This document shows positions 13,031 through 23,728 of a DNA stretch of 64,000 nt, one piece after another. How positions within the stretch are numbered: the first letter of the stretch is position 1; the number at the start of each line of letters is the position of its first letter. Below the pieces are notes generated by a model. That model had not been told where the DNA came from, searched no databases, and was given only the letters and a program-made list of their open reading frames with translations. The DNA comes from Biscogniauxia marginata (Eukaryota > Ascomycota > Sordariomycetes > Xylariales > Xylariaceae): assembly GCA_022695795.1 (NCBI GenBank), contig MU404160.1, positions 84,140 to 148,139 of the forward strand, read 5' to 3'. The translations under genes were made by a program, and so were the position numbers.

Positions 13031-14869
13031 AAAAAGAACCTAAGAAAGTTTAATAACTACGTTATAATGACAATTACCATTAATAACGAAAACTTTAAAC
13101 GGTACTTTAAAAAGAAAAAGACGATACAACGAAAAAATAGCGATTAACAAAAAAAAAGAAATCATAAAAGTGGTACCAAAACAAGGAAAGGCATTAAAAC
13201 TAAGTTAAACCCTATTAAAATCAACGCTACTTAAAAAAAGCAAAAAAAAAACAAGATAAATCAACTATTAAATATTTTAATTATAAAAAAAAAGACATTA
13301 TAAAAACGAATATCGAAATCTTAAGAAACAAAAACTAAAAACAAGAAAAATTCCTTAACTTAAAAAAAGAACATTTAAAATAAGAATTCATTTTAAAAAT
13401 AACAAAGAAATAAACCAAGTATTTATTATTACTACTATTAAAATAAAGAAAAACGAGGAAGTCCTTATAAAAAAAAGTTATAAATATTATTAAGAAAATT
13501 ATAAAAACTATTTAAAGTATAATTACTCGTACTTAAAATACCTCACACTAAAATAAGCAAAATAAGAATATAATAAGGATAAACTACTATATAAATACGA
13601 TACTTATAAACTAAAATACGATTTAAGAATTAAGTTAAATCATAATAGGTTATATTAAAGCCACTATAATATTAACAAATACGAAACACATTAAAGAAAA
13701 AACCAATATAATAGCTTAAACTAAAGGTTTTATATAAACGATAACTACAATATTTATTAAAGCTTAAACAATACTAGCCAGTCTAATAAATTACCAAGCA
13801 AAAAACCTAAAACAAAGCTAAAAATAAAAAAATAACTAAAAAAAGAACATATATCACTACATTAAAGTTTTTATACTAACGACGCTTATTAAATACATAA
13901 AAGCTTTAAAGATAAAGCTAGTTATTATCCCTAAAAACCAGAAAGTAATAACACGAAAAAAAATAAATATATTTATAATAACGTCTTATAATAGTCATAA
14001 TATCCTAAAATATATTATCTTCACCTAAGTTCCGAAAGAAATAAAGAAATAATTATTAAGGGTTATATATATTATACCTTAATATTATACGATATATATA
14101 ACTTACTCGAAACGGGTTTCAAAAAAGACGAAATTAAAAAAGAATTATAAAAAGAATTACATTTTCTATATTAACTCGAAGAACGAGCTAAATATAACAC
14201 CGGTTTATTCGGTTTCGTAAAAAAGTACTTAATAAAATAATAAGCAAAAATATATACGATTAAATTAAGTTATAAATAAATTATTAAGGCATATTTTAAA
14301 AAAAAGGGAAAGTTTTTAAAAATTTATATAAACCTATAAAAAACATTAAATTACCCCTAATAAGTAAATTCGAGGATTATGCCCTTTATTCGAAAATAAT
14401 TTAAAATAGATTTAGTTTTTCATATATCGTTATTAAAATTAACACTAAAAAACGTCTTGCTAAAAACCTAAAATAAAATTAAAGAAAAATCAAATAAATA
14501 CAAAATAAAAAGAATTCTAAACTTAAAAAAATTAATAATTAATTACAATATTTAGTTAAATAAAAAAGATACCCATTAAAAAAAAACACTTAAAAAACTT
14601 AATAACCAAACTTAAGAACTTTCACCGACAAAACTTAAATCATTCGAGAAGATTTACAAATATAAGCCAAAATTTAAAAAAAACAAATCGAAAAAAAAGA
14701 AAACTATTAAAATAAATACGTCTTACTTAAATTTAAATTAATATAATAATTCTTTTATATGTTACTACTTTTTAATAAAACGTTTTTATTTTTCCTTTTT
14801 ATATTTAACATAATTTAACTTCTTAATAAAGTTTAAACCACATATAATTATTTTCTTAAGCTTTTTAAA

Positions 14870-15232
14870 CTAAAAACGACGCTAAGTACAAAAACGACAA
14901 ATATAATTCATTACGGCCTTTAAACGGATTTCGGCCTCTTTTAACTCGTTTTTAATTTTTTAAAATTATTTAATAATTTTAATTATACTATTTCTCAAAA
15001 TTTTAAAAACATTATATCAAGTGCGATTTATTTAAATATACTTATTATAACGATTAAAGTCTTTTAAAGCTACATATTCCTTTTTATTATAATCGTAATA
15101 AAAACAAGGCATTTCCTTTTGACCTTTAAAAATAACTATGTCTATTAAAACTAATTTATTTTTAACTTATTTATCAATATGATAAAAAGCTCTAAAATTT
15201 TCTTTACGAACTTTTATAACATAATAAAACAT
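14870..15232 (-). pseudogene. Antisense accessory ORF of element 3 (Zn2Cys6-like plus charged tail), RIP-degraded
   Basis: This ORF relic runs on the strand opposite to gag-pol, between the integrase end and the 3' LTR. Its translation parallels that of the element 5 ORF at 50,280-50,840: both read V-K-N-K-L near the N-terminus, then F-K-G-x-K-E-M-P-C-F-Y-Y-D, then F-N-R-Y-N-K, then I-N-R-T. In-frame stops interrupt it. A Cys remains at the first cluster position and Tyr codons stand at the other expected positions. Conservation between two diverged elements argues that it was once a real protein. Its role is unknown. Confidence 0.65.
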
Positions 15233-15343
15233 AATAAAAAGGGAATAAAAAGAAACTTACTAATAAAAAAGAAAAACCTTAATTATAATCTTTTTTATTA
15301 TTATTTATTTTTAGAAATAAAGATTCTTAAAAGGGAAAAATAA

Positions 15344-15792
15344 TATTACGAACCTCCTTTTCTTTTTGCTCTTTTTATCACATATAAGTTATATAATCAA
15401 AAAAGCGGCGTTAAACGCTTAATTAAAAAAAAACACTAATAAATCAATAAATCATAAATAAAAAATTAATAATTTAATAATTTAATAAATCATTAAATCA
15501 TAAATAGAAAATTAATAAATTAATAATTCACTTAATAATAATAAAAACGAGTATAAATAAATCAAGGTTCTTTATATATCTAGTTATTCATTCTAGTTCT
15601 TTAGTTATTAATTTAAAACTATAATTACTTTTTAATACTATAATAAAAATACCTTAAAATCTCTCTGACGAATAAAGCATTATAAATCACTTAAACCAAT
15701 CTCAGCCCACTATTACCTTCAAATCAAGAAAACCTAGTACGTACTCACCTATGAAGTCAGCTAACTAGGAATACACAGGGAGGTTCGTCACA
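15344..15792 (+). repeat. Element 3 right LTR
   Basis: The 449-bp LTR starts TATTACGAACCTCC and ends GGAGGTTCGTCACA, immediately followed by the ATCTC target-site copy. Its distal 150 bp are less AT-shifted than the rest of the block. Confidence 0.88.
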
Positions 15793-15797
15793 ATCTC

Positions 15798-16328
15798 CTT
15801 AAACTTATATATAAGTTTCTTTCAAGTTCGTTACAATTTCTTTTCCTACTAGTAAAGATACCACTTAATAATCATACTCGATTTGGTAAGTTAACTTAAT
15901 ATAAAGCAATCTAGATAAACGATTAACTAGCATAGTTGCGAATATCACTTTACTATCTTACGTTGTAGTAATAAGCATTATCTGCTTCACTAGTAGGTTT
16001 CTGGAGGTTATACTTATCTAAGATACGCTAGCTGATCTGGTTTAGTTCTCACGTTGACAGGCTGTATATCAAACTCACCGGGAATCCCGGACATCTTCAC
16101 CGTCGCCATCAAATCCGCCTGTCGTTCGCGAAAGTAGGGAGGGCCGGATTCCGCGAATCAAAATCAATCCCGATGAGCTAGCCAGCTGTGTCGGACTGAA
16201 GCACCGGTATAGAATCCCCCCAGCCATTATAAAGCTACGAAGCTACGAAGCCCGCGCTTCGAACAACTTATTGTTTCCACGTAACGACTGCAATATAGAA
16301 CCAATGAACCGCACACTTCGAGGTCAAG
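15798..16328. other. Transition from RIP block to gene island
   Basis: Base composition moves from strongly AT-rich to balanced between about 15,850 and 16,050. No gene or repeat is recognised here. Confidence 0.7.
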
Positions 16329-16907
16329 ATGTTCACCAGCTCCGGCCCATCTTCGGCTCAATATGAGAATGTGATGTTCAAAAACGACATCGATCCAAAT
16401 TCTAGGCAGAGAGGCACTACAAGAGATGGTAAAGTGGCCAAGACAAGCAGCGACGTTGCTAAACCTAGTAGCCAGGATGCTCGAGACCATTTGACCATTA
16501 ATACGGCTATCTTTGCGCCTTTAGAGGGAAACTACCTCCACTGGTCGCTCGCCGTTCTCGATTGCGACGCTCCGGAGGCAGACGCTTGGCATATCTGGGA
16601 GGTTGCCCAAGAGCAACCCTTCGCGCCATGTAAGGCAAATTATATCCGCGCTAATCCAACCCGCGAGACAAGGTTTCGACACTTAGTCAGAATGGGTGCT
16701 GTGCCTCGTGATCGCCTGGATGAAATCCAAGCCGCTGTCCGGGCGGCCGACGCCGCGGAGGAAGAGCGGGCCGCCCAGTGGAATTGTCAGGATTACGTCT
16801 TCGACGTGTGGGAGAACATCTGGAGATATGGAATCGTTACCGAAGAGACGCACTATGTCGCACGTGATGAGCTGCTCGACTACTATGGTCGGAGAGGACG
16901 AAAATGA
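16329..16907 (+). CDS. Small hypothetical protein with His and Asn-Cys-Gln motifs, possible C-terminal frameshift
   Basis: This single-exon ORF encodes 192 residues from the ATG at 16,329. I cannot name the family with certainty. A hydrophobic strand around N-Y-L-H71-W-S-L is followed about 80 residues later by W-N152-C153-Q-D-Y-V, then a helix-like D-V-W-E-N-I-W. A His in a strand before an N-C-x-x-[FYV] motif resembles the order in permuted papain-like folds such as LRAT/NlpC, but this is inference from motif order only. The ORF stops at 16,907. The +1 frame then continues into an acidic tail (about 16,880-16,989) ending S-E-E-F-V-Y-D-S-D-E, which looks protein-like, so a one-base frameshift near the C-terminus is possible. 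It has normal composition despite lying about 530 bp from the repeat block. Confidence 0.6.
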   Translation: MFTSSGPSSAQYENVMFKNDIDPNSRQRGTTRDGKVAKTSSDVAKPSSQDARDHLTINTAIFAPLEGNYLHWSLAVLDCDAPEADAWHIWEVAQEQPFAPCKANYIRANPTRETRFRHLVRMGAVPRDRLDEIQAAVRAADAAEEERAAQWNCQDYVFDVWENIWRYGIVTEETHYVARDELLDYYGRRGRK

Positions 16908-16989
16908 GAACGAGGCCGAAGAGAAAGAAGAAGCTGAAAAGCCCCGTCGGATTTTATCGGAGGAGTTTGTCTATGATTCGGACGAATGA
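16880..16989 (+). other. Acidic tail ORF in +1 frame after the 192-aa protein
   Basis: The frame shifted by +1 relative to the preceding CDS stays open to a TGA at 16,987-16,989. It encodes a Glu-rich segment and then P-R-R-I-L-S-E-E-F-V-Y-D-S-D-E. The composition suits a real C-terminus, and no good splice pair joins the two frames. A sequencing error or a recent indel could explain it. Confidence 0.4.
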
Positions 16990-17041
16990 ATCATTTTTAC
17001 ACTGTGTAAAAAGCCACTTAAGCCCCCTGTAATGATAGGGA

Positions 17042-17341
17042 GTCCGCCGAAACCGCCATAAATTCGATAAAGGAGACCACGACTTCTTCGTGTACGCCCT
17101 CTACGACATGGATAAGCAGTAGTGCGTCCATCCGCAAGAGGTTGAGCAATGCGTCTCGCAGTTAAGGTTAAAGCATGTTCCTGTGCTCGGCTATGTGAAT
17201 ATCCACAGCATTGAGAAGGATTACGAGGAGCTACGGAAGCGGGCCAAAGGAACTGGCTTGAATGGAGAGGAACGAGAAGGTCTAGTCTACAAGAACGTTA
17301 ACGACGGTCAGTGGTTCAAGGTCACGGTGGACGACCATTAG
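17042..17341 (+). pseudogene. RNA-ligase-like relic (C-terminal nucleotidyltransferase motifs)
   Basis: One frame reads K-F-D-K-G-D-H-D-F-F-V-Y-A-L-Y-D, then an in-frame TAG at 17,120-17,122, then about 70 open codons to a TAG at 17,339. The distal part contains R-E-G-L-V-Y-K followed by W-F-K-V-T-V, which fits motifs IV (EGxVxK) and V (FKV) of the RNA ligase/DNA ligase nucleotidyltransferase fold. The catalytic Lys region (motif I) is not visible upstream and no start codon fits. The stop follows a CAG codon and could itself be CAG changed to TAG by RIP. I call it a truncated pseudogene; the exact ligase subfamily is uncertain. Confidence 0.5.
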
Positions 17342-18398
17342 ATGGAACAATGCGAGTAGGCGACTGGATGGAGCCAGTCAGGAGAAGGCAGCGAAGACAG
17401 CCTGTAATTTCGAGTGTTTTCTTCACTCACGCCGACTACCCAAGCTGCTTCCCGTAAGTTCTCTCCTGGGAATGCAGTTTGACCGACCTAGATAATTGCT
17501 CTTAATCACACTGGTCGCAAGCTGTATCGTCGTTTGTGATGTACCTAGCTCGTCTATTGCAGGGATTCGCCCGTGCAAGGTATATGTGCTACATTAATAA
17601 AGCATAGTCCTCCCCGAGGAGTTCAAATAGTATTATCTAGCATTTTCACCGCTTTTGTCGTATGACCACGCTTACCTAGTGCTGACTTATTGGTGTCGCA
17701 CCACCTGCTATCAAGTAGGGGATGTAGCAGAATCATCTTCCACAAGAACTGTGTTAGACAGGTTTCTATAATAACTTTAGACGGACCAGATGCATCACGG
17801 TGTAATACTAAATAGAACTCACATACGGTTAGAGAGAACTCGTCAGTTTCTAAATAGACTACACATATAAGACGCGTTATGAAGGGGTGATGGAAACAAT
17901 GGAAATTCCAATATACAGGGTGTTGTTAGTAATATTACATTTCGAATCTACCTGAACGTTATGCTAAGCATTATGTCGATCATAAAATCGGGCTTCGTAT
18001 ATAAGTTCTTGGTCGAGTACATGTGCTGCTTTTATAGACCTCTGAGGATTATCCATTCGTCTGTCCTATATGCCTCCCGAGCACTTTAGAGACGCTTTAA
18101 AATGACCGCGTTTTTACGACGTTGCTCGTCTTGCACTAACCGATCACGGTTGCTATTGGTTCGGGGAGTCGGAGAGTCGGAGGGTCCGTATAGGGTCGGA
18201 TAGTCGGGTAATCGGATGATGATCTAGGCCGCCTCCTTTTGTCCGTTTGTGCTGATGGAATGAATCACTATCGTCTTTTTTTTTGACTAGAGTCTCTTCT
18301 TATCCTTACTTCCGAGAAGGACGTGGTACTCCATTGCATAATTTCGTCACAGACAGTCTACACTAATATTCTTCCCGTTTCGGACATGGGCATGCATC
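17342..18398. other. Intergenic region upstream of the Zn2Cys6 gene
   Basis: No gene was recognised. Around 18,155-18,215 there is a short run of imperfect GTCGGA/AGTCGG repeats and CGG triplets, about 200 bp upstream of the transcription factor start. A poly-T stretch lies near 18,276. Confidence 0.6.
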
Positions 18399-21017
18399 AT
18401 GTCCCAGAACTATGATGGCAAGGCCTTACACACTCCAGGAACCGATGACGGAAATGTGCGGCCAAGACCACCACCTAACCGCCGCCGAGACAAGCCGCAA
18501 CTTAGCTGTAATTTATGTCGCCGCCGAAAGCAAGTTCTTGGTTTCCCTTGCCCACTCAGCACCCCATTGGCTCTTTGAGACGGCTACTGACCATCATATA
18601 GGTTAAAATGTAATCGCCAACACCCATGTTCCACCTGTGCTGTAGGTGATGTTGGCTATCACTTGGTCGACTGTATACTCACGGTGACAGTAGAAGCGCG
18701 GTCTTGAATCGTCCTGTACATACACCTATACTGCAGGCTCGACTAGTCCTATCAACCATGGACAGATATCTGCGCCTTCAATAAATATTCAAGATCGTTT
18801 ACGGCGCTTGGAAGACCTCGTCGTTTCTCTTGTGCACCAAGGTCGAGGCACGTCGGTAGAGTCGCGCCGGGACACGCGATATACGACTAATTTGGCAGAT
18901 TCACACGCTCGGTCTAATGCTATTGACACTCCCCCAGCATCCACCGAAGCCGATGAATCTTTACCTGCCCAGCCAGAATTGGGGACTTTGAGGTTGAGCG
19001 ACACGGAAGCAAAGTACCAAGACCAGTCACATTGGACATCTGTTCTCGACGCTATCGCCGAGCTCAAAGAAGACGTAGGAGAGAAGAATCACATTCGGCC
19101 TCCCACGAGTAATTCTGACCCCCCTTCAGCAACAGCAAGTCATATCATCCTACTTTACAGATGCAAGGAAGCAAGTAGAGAGGAAATCCTAGCAGGGATT
19201 CCATCAAGGACTACTGCAGATCGACTAATCGCACACTATTTTGAAGCCCTCAAACTAGCATCTTGTAATACCACCGCGGTGCACATGACTTGACTATCTG
19301 TTTGTGATAGCTGACTAGCTTTATAGGCTTAATACACAGTGGCGAGTTTATGAAACAGGTAATTAACCTGATACTCAGATCACCGAGAAAGTGTCATTGC
19401 TGACGAAATATAGTACAATGCATTCTGGGAGGATCCGCAAAATACTCCCATCCTCTGGATCGGCTTGCTGTTTGCTATGTTTGCAATAGCAGCCCAGTTT
19501 GAGTATAATAACATCGAAATTTCCAATGAAGTGAAGGACGATCCTTCATTTACATGTACGATGACCTTGCGTCCCATTGTGCACGAGTATCGTGAGAAGA
19601 TCGTTCAGTGTTTATTACTCGGACGATACACGCGAGGTGGACCGTACGTACTTGAGACTCTAGTGCACTATATGGGTATAGAGTATGCATTACGGCGGGG
19701 GGATACAAATTCCGACGTTTGGATTGTCTTGGGAATTACTGTGCAGCTTGCAAGTAAGTCTCTTCGCTTGAGATAAGCCATTCCCGCGATGTATCATAAG
19801 ACACGGTGACTAATATTTGAGCTGGCAGTACGTATGGGATACCATCGAGACCCTAGCCATTTCAAAGGGATTTCACCATATGATGGGGAGATGAGGCGCA
19901 GAGTCTGGTCCATGTTATATCACATGGACCTTGCAATCTCTGGGCAGATGGGTTCGCCCCGGGTTATCAGGGATGCCATTGTCGATACAGTTGAGCCGCG
20001 AAACCTCATAGACAGCGACTTCAATGCCGATACACGCGAGTTGCCGCTATCGCGGCCAGAAACAGAAGCTACACCGGTGTTGGTAGTTCTGGCAAAGATC
20101 CGAATGCTTTCGGTTTATGGCGTCGTGTCAGACCTAGTTAACAGCACCCGGCGTTGTTCTTACTCTCAAGTTATGCAGGTCGATCGCCAACTGAAGGAAG
20201 CGCTTGAGAAAGTTCCGGAGTATTGCAGACTGCGCCCTATTTCGGAATCAATCATGGACCCATCGTCCATCATTATTCAAAGAATTTTTATTCAGACGAC
20301 ATATCACAAGGCCCAAATCGTACTTCATTTTAGGTATCTTGCTGCAGCACGCGATGACGAACGCTACCTCTATTCAAAAAGAACGATAATATATGCAGCC
20401 ATCCAGATTCTAAAGTTTCAGCACATTATCGATGATGAATTAAAGCCATGTGGGCGCCTCTTTCCAACCAGGTGGAGGGTATCATCCATGGCTAACCAAG
20501 ACTTCCTCCTGGCGACAAGCGTGATATGTTTCTATGTGCAACACGCTGGTAGTAAAATAGACCCAAAGGAACTCAGCAACATAAAGAAGATCATGAAGAA
20601 GACACAGTCTATCTGGGTGAAAGGGAGCGCCACTTCGGTGGAAGGGAAGAAAGCGGCCGAGGCTGTAAACGCAGCCCTACCGAATATCTTGGAATACAAC
20701 GAAAATGAATGCCAAGATGGACCTTCGATCCCTACAATCCCTGACGTCCGGTCGGATACTATCCCGGGACCGTTTTATCAAGGTGAGCATCATGTAATCG
20801 CAACGAAACCCCAGTCCGTTTCTAGACATCGTACTAAATATCCGGGGTAGACTATCCATCGGGGTTCCAGATGCCATTTTCCCTATTTGGCACAGTCTTC
20901 CAAGAGCCATTGGTTATTTCAACTGACTTCAATAATACGGGTACACTGGGTACATCACCTGGGTTTGTCGACCCTTGGTTGCAGGCGTACCCTGAGAGTT
21001 GGGATGGCAGATCTTAG
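18399..21017 (+). CDS. Zn(II)2Cys6 transcription factor with fungal_trans domain
   Basis: This is a fungus-specific nuclear regulator. My exon model is 18399-18529, 18602-18641, 18694-19264, 19327-19358, 19414-19753, 19829-20782 and 20851-21017, giving 744 residues with all phases consistent. The start is the ATG at 18,399. The zinc cluster has Cys at 37, 40, 47, 53, 56 and 65 (C-x2-C-x6-C-x5-C-x2-C-x8-C) and is split by two introns. The first intron (18,530-18,601) is GC-AG, with donor GCAAGT. A short coiled-coil-like linker follows (R-L-R-R-L-E-D-L-V). The middle homology region contains F-M-K-Q-Y-N-A-F-W-E-D, G-L-L-F-A-M-F-A-I-A-A-Q, R-M-G-Y-H-R-D-P and R-R-R-V-W-S-M-L-Y. The last intron (20,783-20,850) leads to a short aromatic C-terminus ending at TAG 21,015-21,017. 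The gene looks intact. Its targets are unknown; nearby oxidoreductase and transporter genes are candidates by position only. Confidence 0.9.
18530..18601 (+). other. GC-AG intron inside the zinc-cluster coding region
   Basis: The 72-nt intron starts GCAAGT and ends ATATAG. Only this splice gives R-K-L-K-C-N-R in frame; the nearest GT (GTTCTT) would lead to M-stop. GCAAGT is the usual consensus of GC donors. Confidence 0.8.
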
Positions 21018-21966
21018 GATTAACTATCTAAACAATCATCTACAAACACGTTGCCTAACCCAGGAGATCAAGTCTTTTGGGGATTCGGTGTCACCCTTGC
21101 ATTAGGACTGAATTAAGCATAGGTGCCTACCTCATCCCAGAGAGGAGGAAAAGTTACTACCAGCAGCTTGAAATAGTGACTTAAAAGGTCAATTCCCCAG
21201 TGGCCAAGGCGACTTGAAATGCGATATGAAGTGGCTGAAATATTCAAGATTTACTATATGTTGGCTAGGGGCTTATGATATGGGAGTCAAATCCTTCTCA
21301 TGGATTCTAGGCGACCTTGTACAAACAGTGAGGATCTCTCCTCTACCTAGCCGTTGATATAGATAATCTCACACCCCCATCTTTGGAAGATGGCTTTGTG
21401 GACTAGGCAACGTGGACGCGGTTTAATAAAATATACGCAAAGCCCTATATATATTGTTCTGTTATTCGAGAAATCACTCGCGTGGTGAACGAACCTACCT
21501 CTTCTCTTGCTTAGCAAGTTATTTGTTTGCCAGTCAGCACTTTCATACAAATCCCCTTGTTATTTCACCACCTTCACCTTGAAGCACAGCTTTGAAGTTG
21601 CGAGACATCCTAACACTGCATCTAAAGTGAGCTCGTTGCCAACAAAATTGCCATCTTCCCCTTTCCCATTCACACAACTGCGTGCAAGTCTTTTCATACC
21701 CCCCAAAAATCACTATCCGACAAGCCAGTCGTTCTCATCAATTATCCCCCACCTGCACCATACAGGTACGAACAGCCTTGAAGATGAGTTCTGGAAAGGC
21801 ATGACCCTACCCCCGAGCGCGATTAACGATTTCCTCGCCGCGTCATCATTTAGAGAAGTGAAACATCACTGACTCTTGCACTAGATACACTACATTGGCT
21901 AGTGCATCCGTCCAGTTCACCACCGATCCATTACCCGACTCTCTGCGACGTCCAAGGACCAGCAAG

Positions 21967-23728
21967 ATGGACCTCGTCGAGCAGCTTTTCACGGCCTTTC
22001 CGGATCCTGGTGAAGATCGAGCGCTAGGTGGCCAAATTGGAGGACACGAGACTCTTTCTGCCATCCGCATTTTAAGCATTCACCTTCCGTCTCAGGACCC
22101 TGACCACCAATACCTTTTGAAGCATGCTCGCGCTGCGCTCCTGCTCCCTAGCCATGCATCACCCGTGGGTTATTTTCGACAACAGGTGGCCCAGCTGGCC
22201 CTCAAGAAGAAGATGCCGCTTGAAGGAGACAGTGCTAAAGCGCGCCAATTGACATACTACCGATGGGTAGCCCAAGGGAGAAAAGATGAGAGCTATCCTT
22301 TCGCCGACATCACCACTCCTGCGTACCAAGGCCAATCTTCTCCCAAGTCACAAGATAGTGCATATGCTTTTCTTCCTGCTGAACTTGTAGGAATATCGGA
22401 TTCAACAGCTTGCGCCGCATGCGGCAATCTTGGTGCTAAGTGGATATGCCGCCGTTGCCATGTTTGCCTCGAAGGACACACCATCACTGTGACAGCTTAT
22501 TGCAACAGGAATTGCCAGGCGGTTGATCAAGCGCGCCATCAACCTATCTGCGATGGACGAAAGATGATACACCGTGCCTCGTTCATACTCAAGGAGATAT
22601 TCGTACTTATGGAGAAGGCAACATATATCTACCCTCTTATCCAAGTCATCCAGAAAGACGGCATCATATACACCTTTGATGAATCCTGGGATCGATCGGC
22701 TTTCACTGGTCGCCCCATGTTCTGGACATTTCCTTCACACCTTACCCCCTCGGAAGAGCTACTTCGCGCTGTACTCCTCAATGGTGAGTGCGATGAGGTC
22801 AATATTACCTTGAGGCCTCTGGTGAACATCTTTATTATGCGTAAGTTGGTATCTGCCATCACATAATAGATGTCTGGGAGCTAAAGATAATAGCATTATG
22901 CAAGTCTCTAGAACAGATCTCCTTCGTACCAAAGAACGTGCACCGACCCATATGCCAGATTGGGAAGGGTAAGGCTACCAACTGTGCGATGATCCTCCAC
23001 AAAGTCATCCGAGTGACTCTACACTCGGATGAACAGTTTGTCATTGACCTCACTGGGCAACAGTTTGGCTGGCGTGAAGTCTTTGCACCATGGCAACCAG
23101 TGAGTTAATTTTGGAGTTCTTTATTGCCCCTTATAGCCTGTCTCATCAGTAAAACATGCCTATTCTGGCTTGTTGTATAAGTTTTTGGTCTCGAGACATG
23201 TTCACGGGTTAAAAACAGGATAAATAGAGCAATTACTAACTCACTTTTCTGCAGTGGGCAAGTCGGCGTATTGCAGGAAATTTGCAGCGGCATGATTATG
23301 GGGAAATCGACAGAGGCTTAGCCTATCTCATTGCAAAGGACAATGTTATATCCAACACACAAGGGCTCAGGCAGATCGCAGTCGGAGGTCTGGCTAGAAG
23401 ACTCCGCCTTCTTAACCTACCTCTTCTCAAAGTAAAGACAATGAGCGAGGCACTCGGTTTACCCGAGGACAGGTTTGGGGGAGCTCAGGCTGCGATACTC
23501 AAACTTTCCAAGGGGGCGCTTGACTTATTGGCCCTTGAGGTGAGTCAGCGAAACAGCACACGACTCCATTTTGACGCCGACCTCGCCATACGAGCTGCAG
23601 GTGGTCATGGGGACAAATTGAAGGAGGCTTGGCTGAGCAAGGAGGAGTACGAAAAGCATAAGGGCGACAAGAATCGCCTATTGGCAATCTGGCGGGAGCG
23701 TAGAGCCCGTTCGCTGTCACGAGCCTAA
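21967..23728 (+). CDS. MYND-type zinc finger protein
   Basis: The exons are 21967-22840, 22894-23099 and 23255-23728, encoding 517 residues. Both introns have clear GTAAGT or GTGAGT donors, and the second ends TCTGCAG. The MYND finger spans about residues 149-195: C-A-A-C, then W-I-C-R-R-C, then Y-C-N-R-N-C-Q and a final H-Q-P-I-C. MYND fingers bind proline-rich partner proteins. The rest of the protein shows no recognised catalytic domain, and the C-terminus is rich in Lys/Arg. I chose the ATG at 21,967. The frame stays open upstream to about 21,895 without another ATG, and an ORF at 21,507-21,872 in a different frame could belong to an unseen 5' exon. It is transcribed in the same direction as the regulator upstream. 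Confidence 0.82.

Larger units (their letters stand above)
11387..15792 (+). mobile_element. Element 3: internally deleted Ty3/gypsy LTR retrotransposon
   Basis: This is a 4,406-bp element (including 94 N) with LTRs at 11,387-11,840 and 15,344-15,792. A perfect ATCTC target-site duplication lies at 11,382-11,386 and 15,793-15,797. The coding strand is plus. Gag and the first part of pol are present up to about 14,405. The sequence then jumps to the integrase C-terminal region (V-F-H-I-S-L-L near 14,420) and on to the 3' untranslated part, so RT, RNase H and most of integrase are missing. A polypurine tract, AAAAGGGAAAAA, precedes the right LTR at about 15,330. The element could not have moved on its own. 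Confidence 0.92.

Noticed and set aside
21507..21872. 121-codon ORF upstream of the MYND gene
   Set aside because: No consistent splice joins it in frame to the MYND exon; it is more likely 5' leader sequence.
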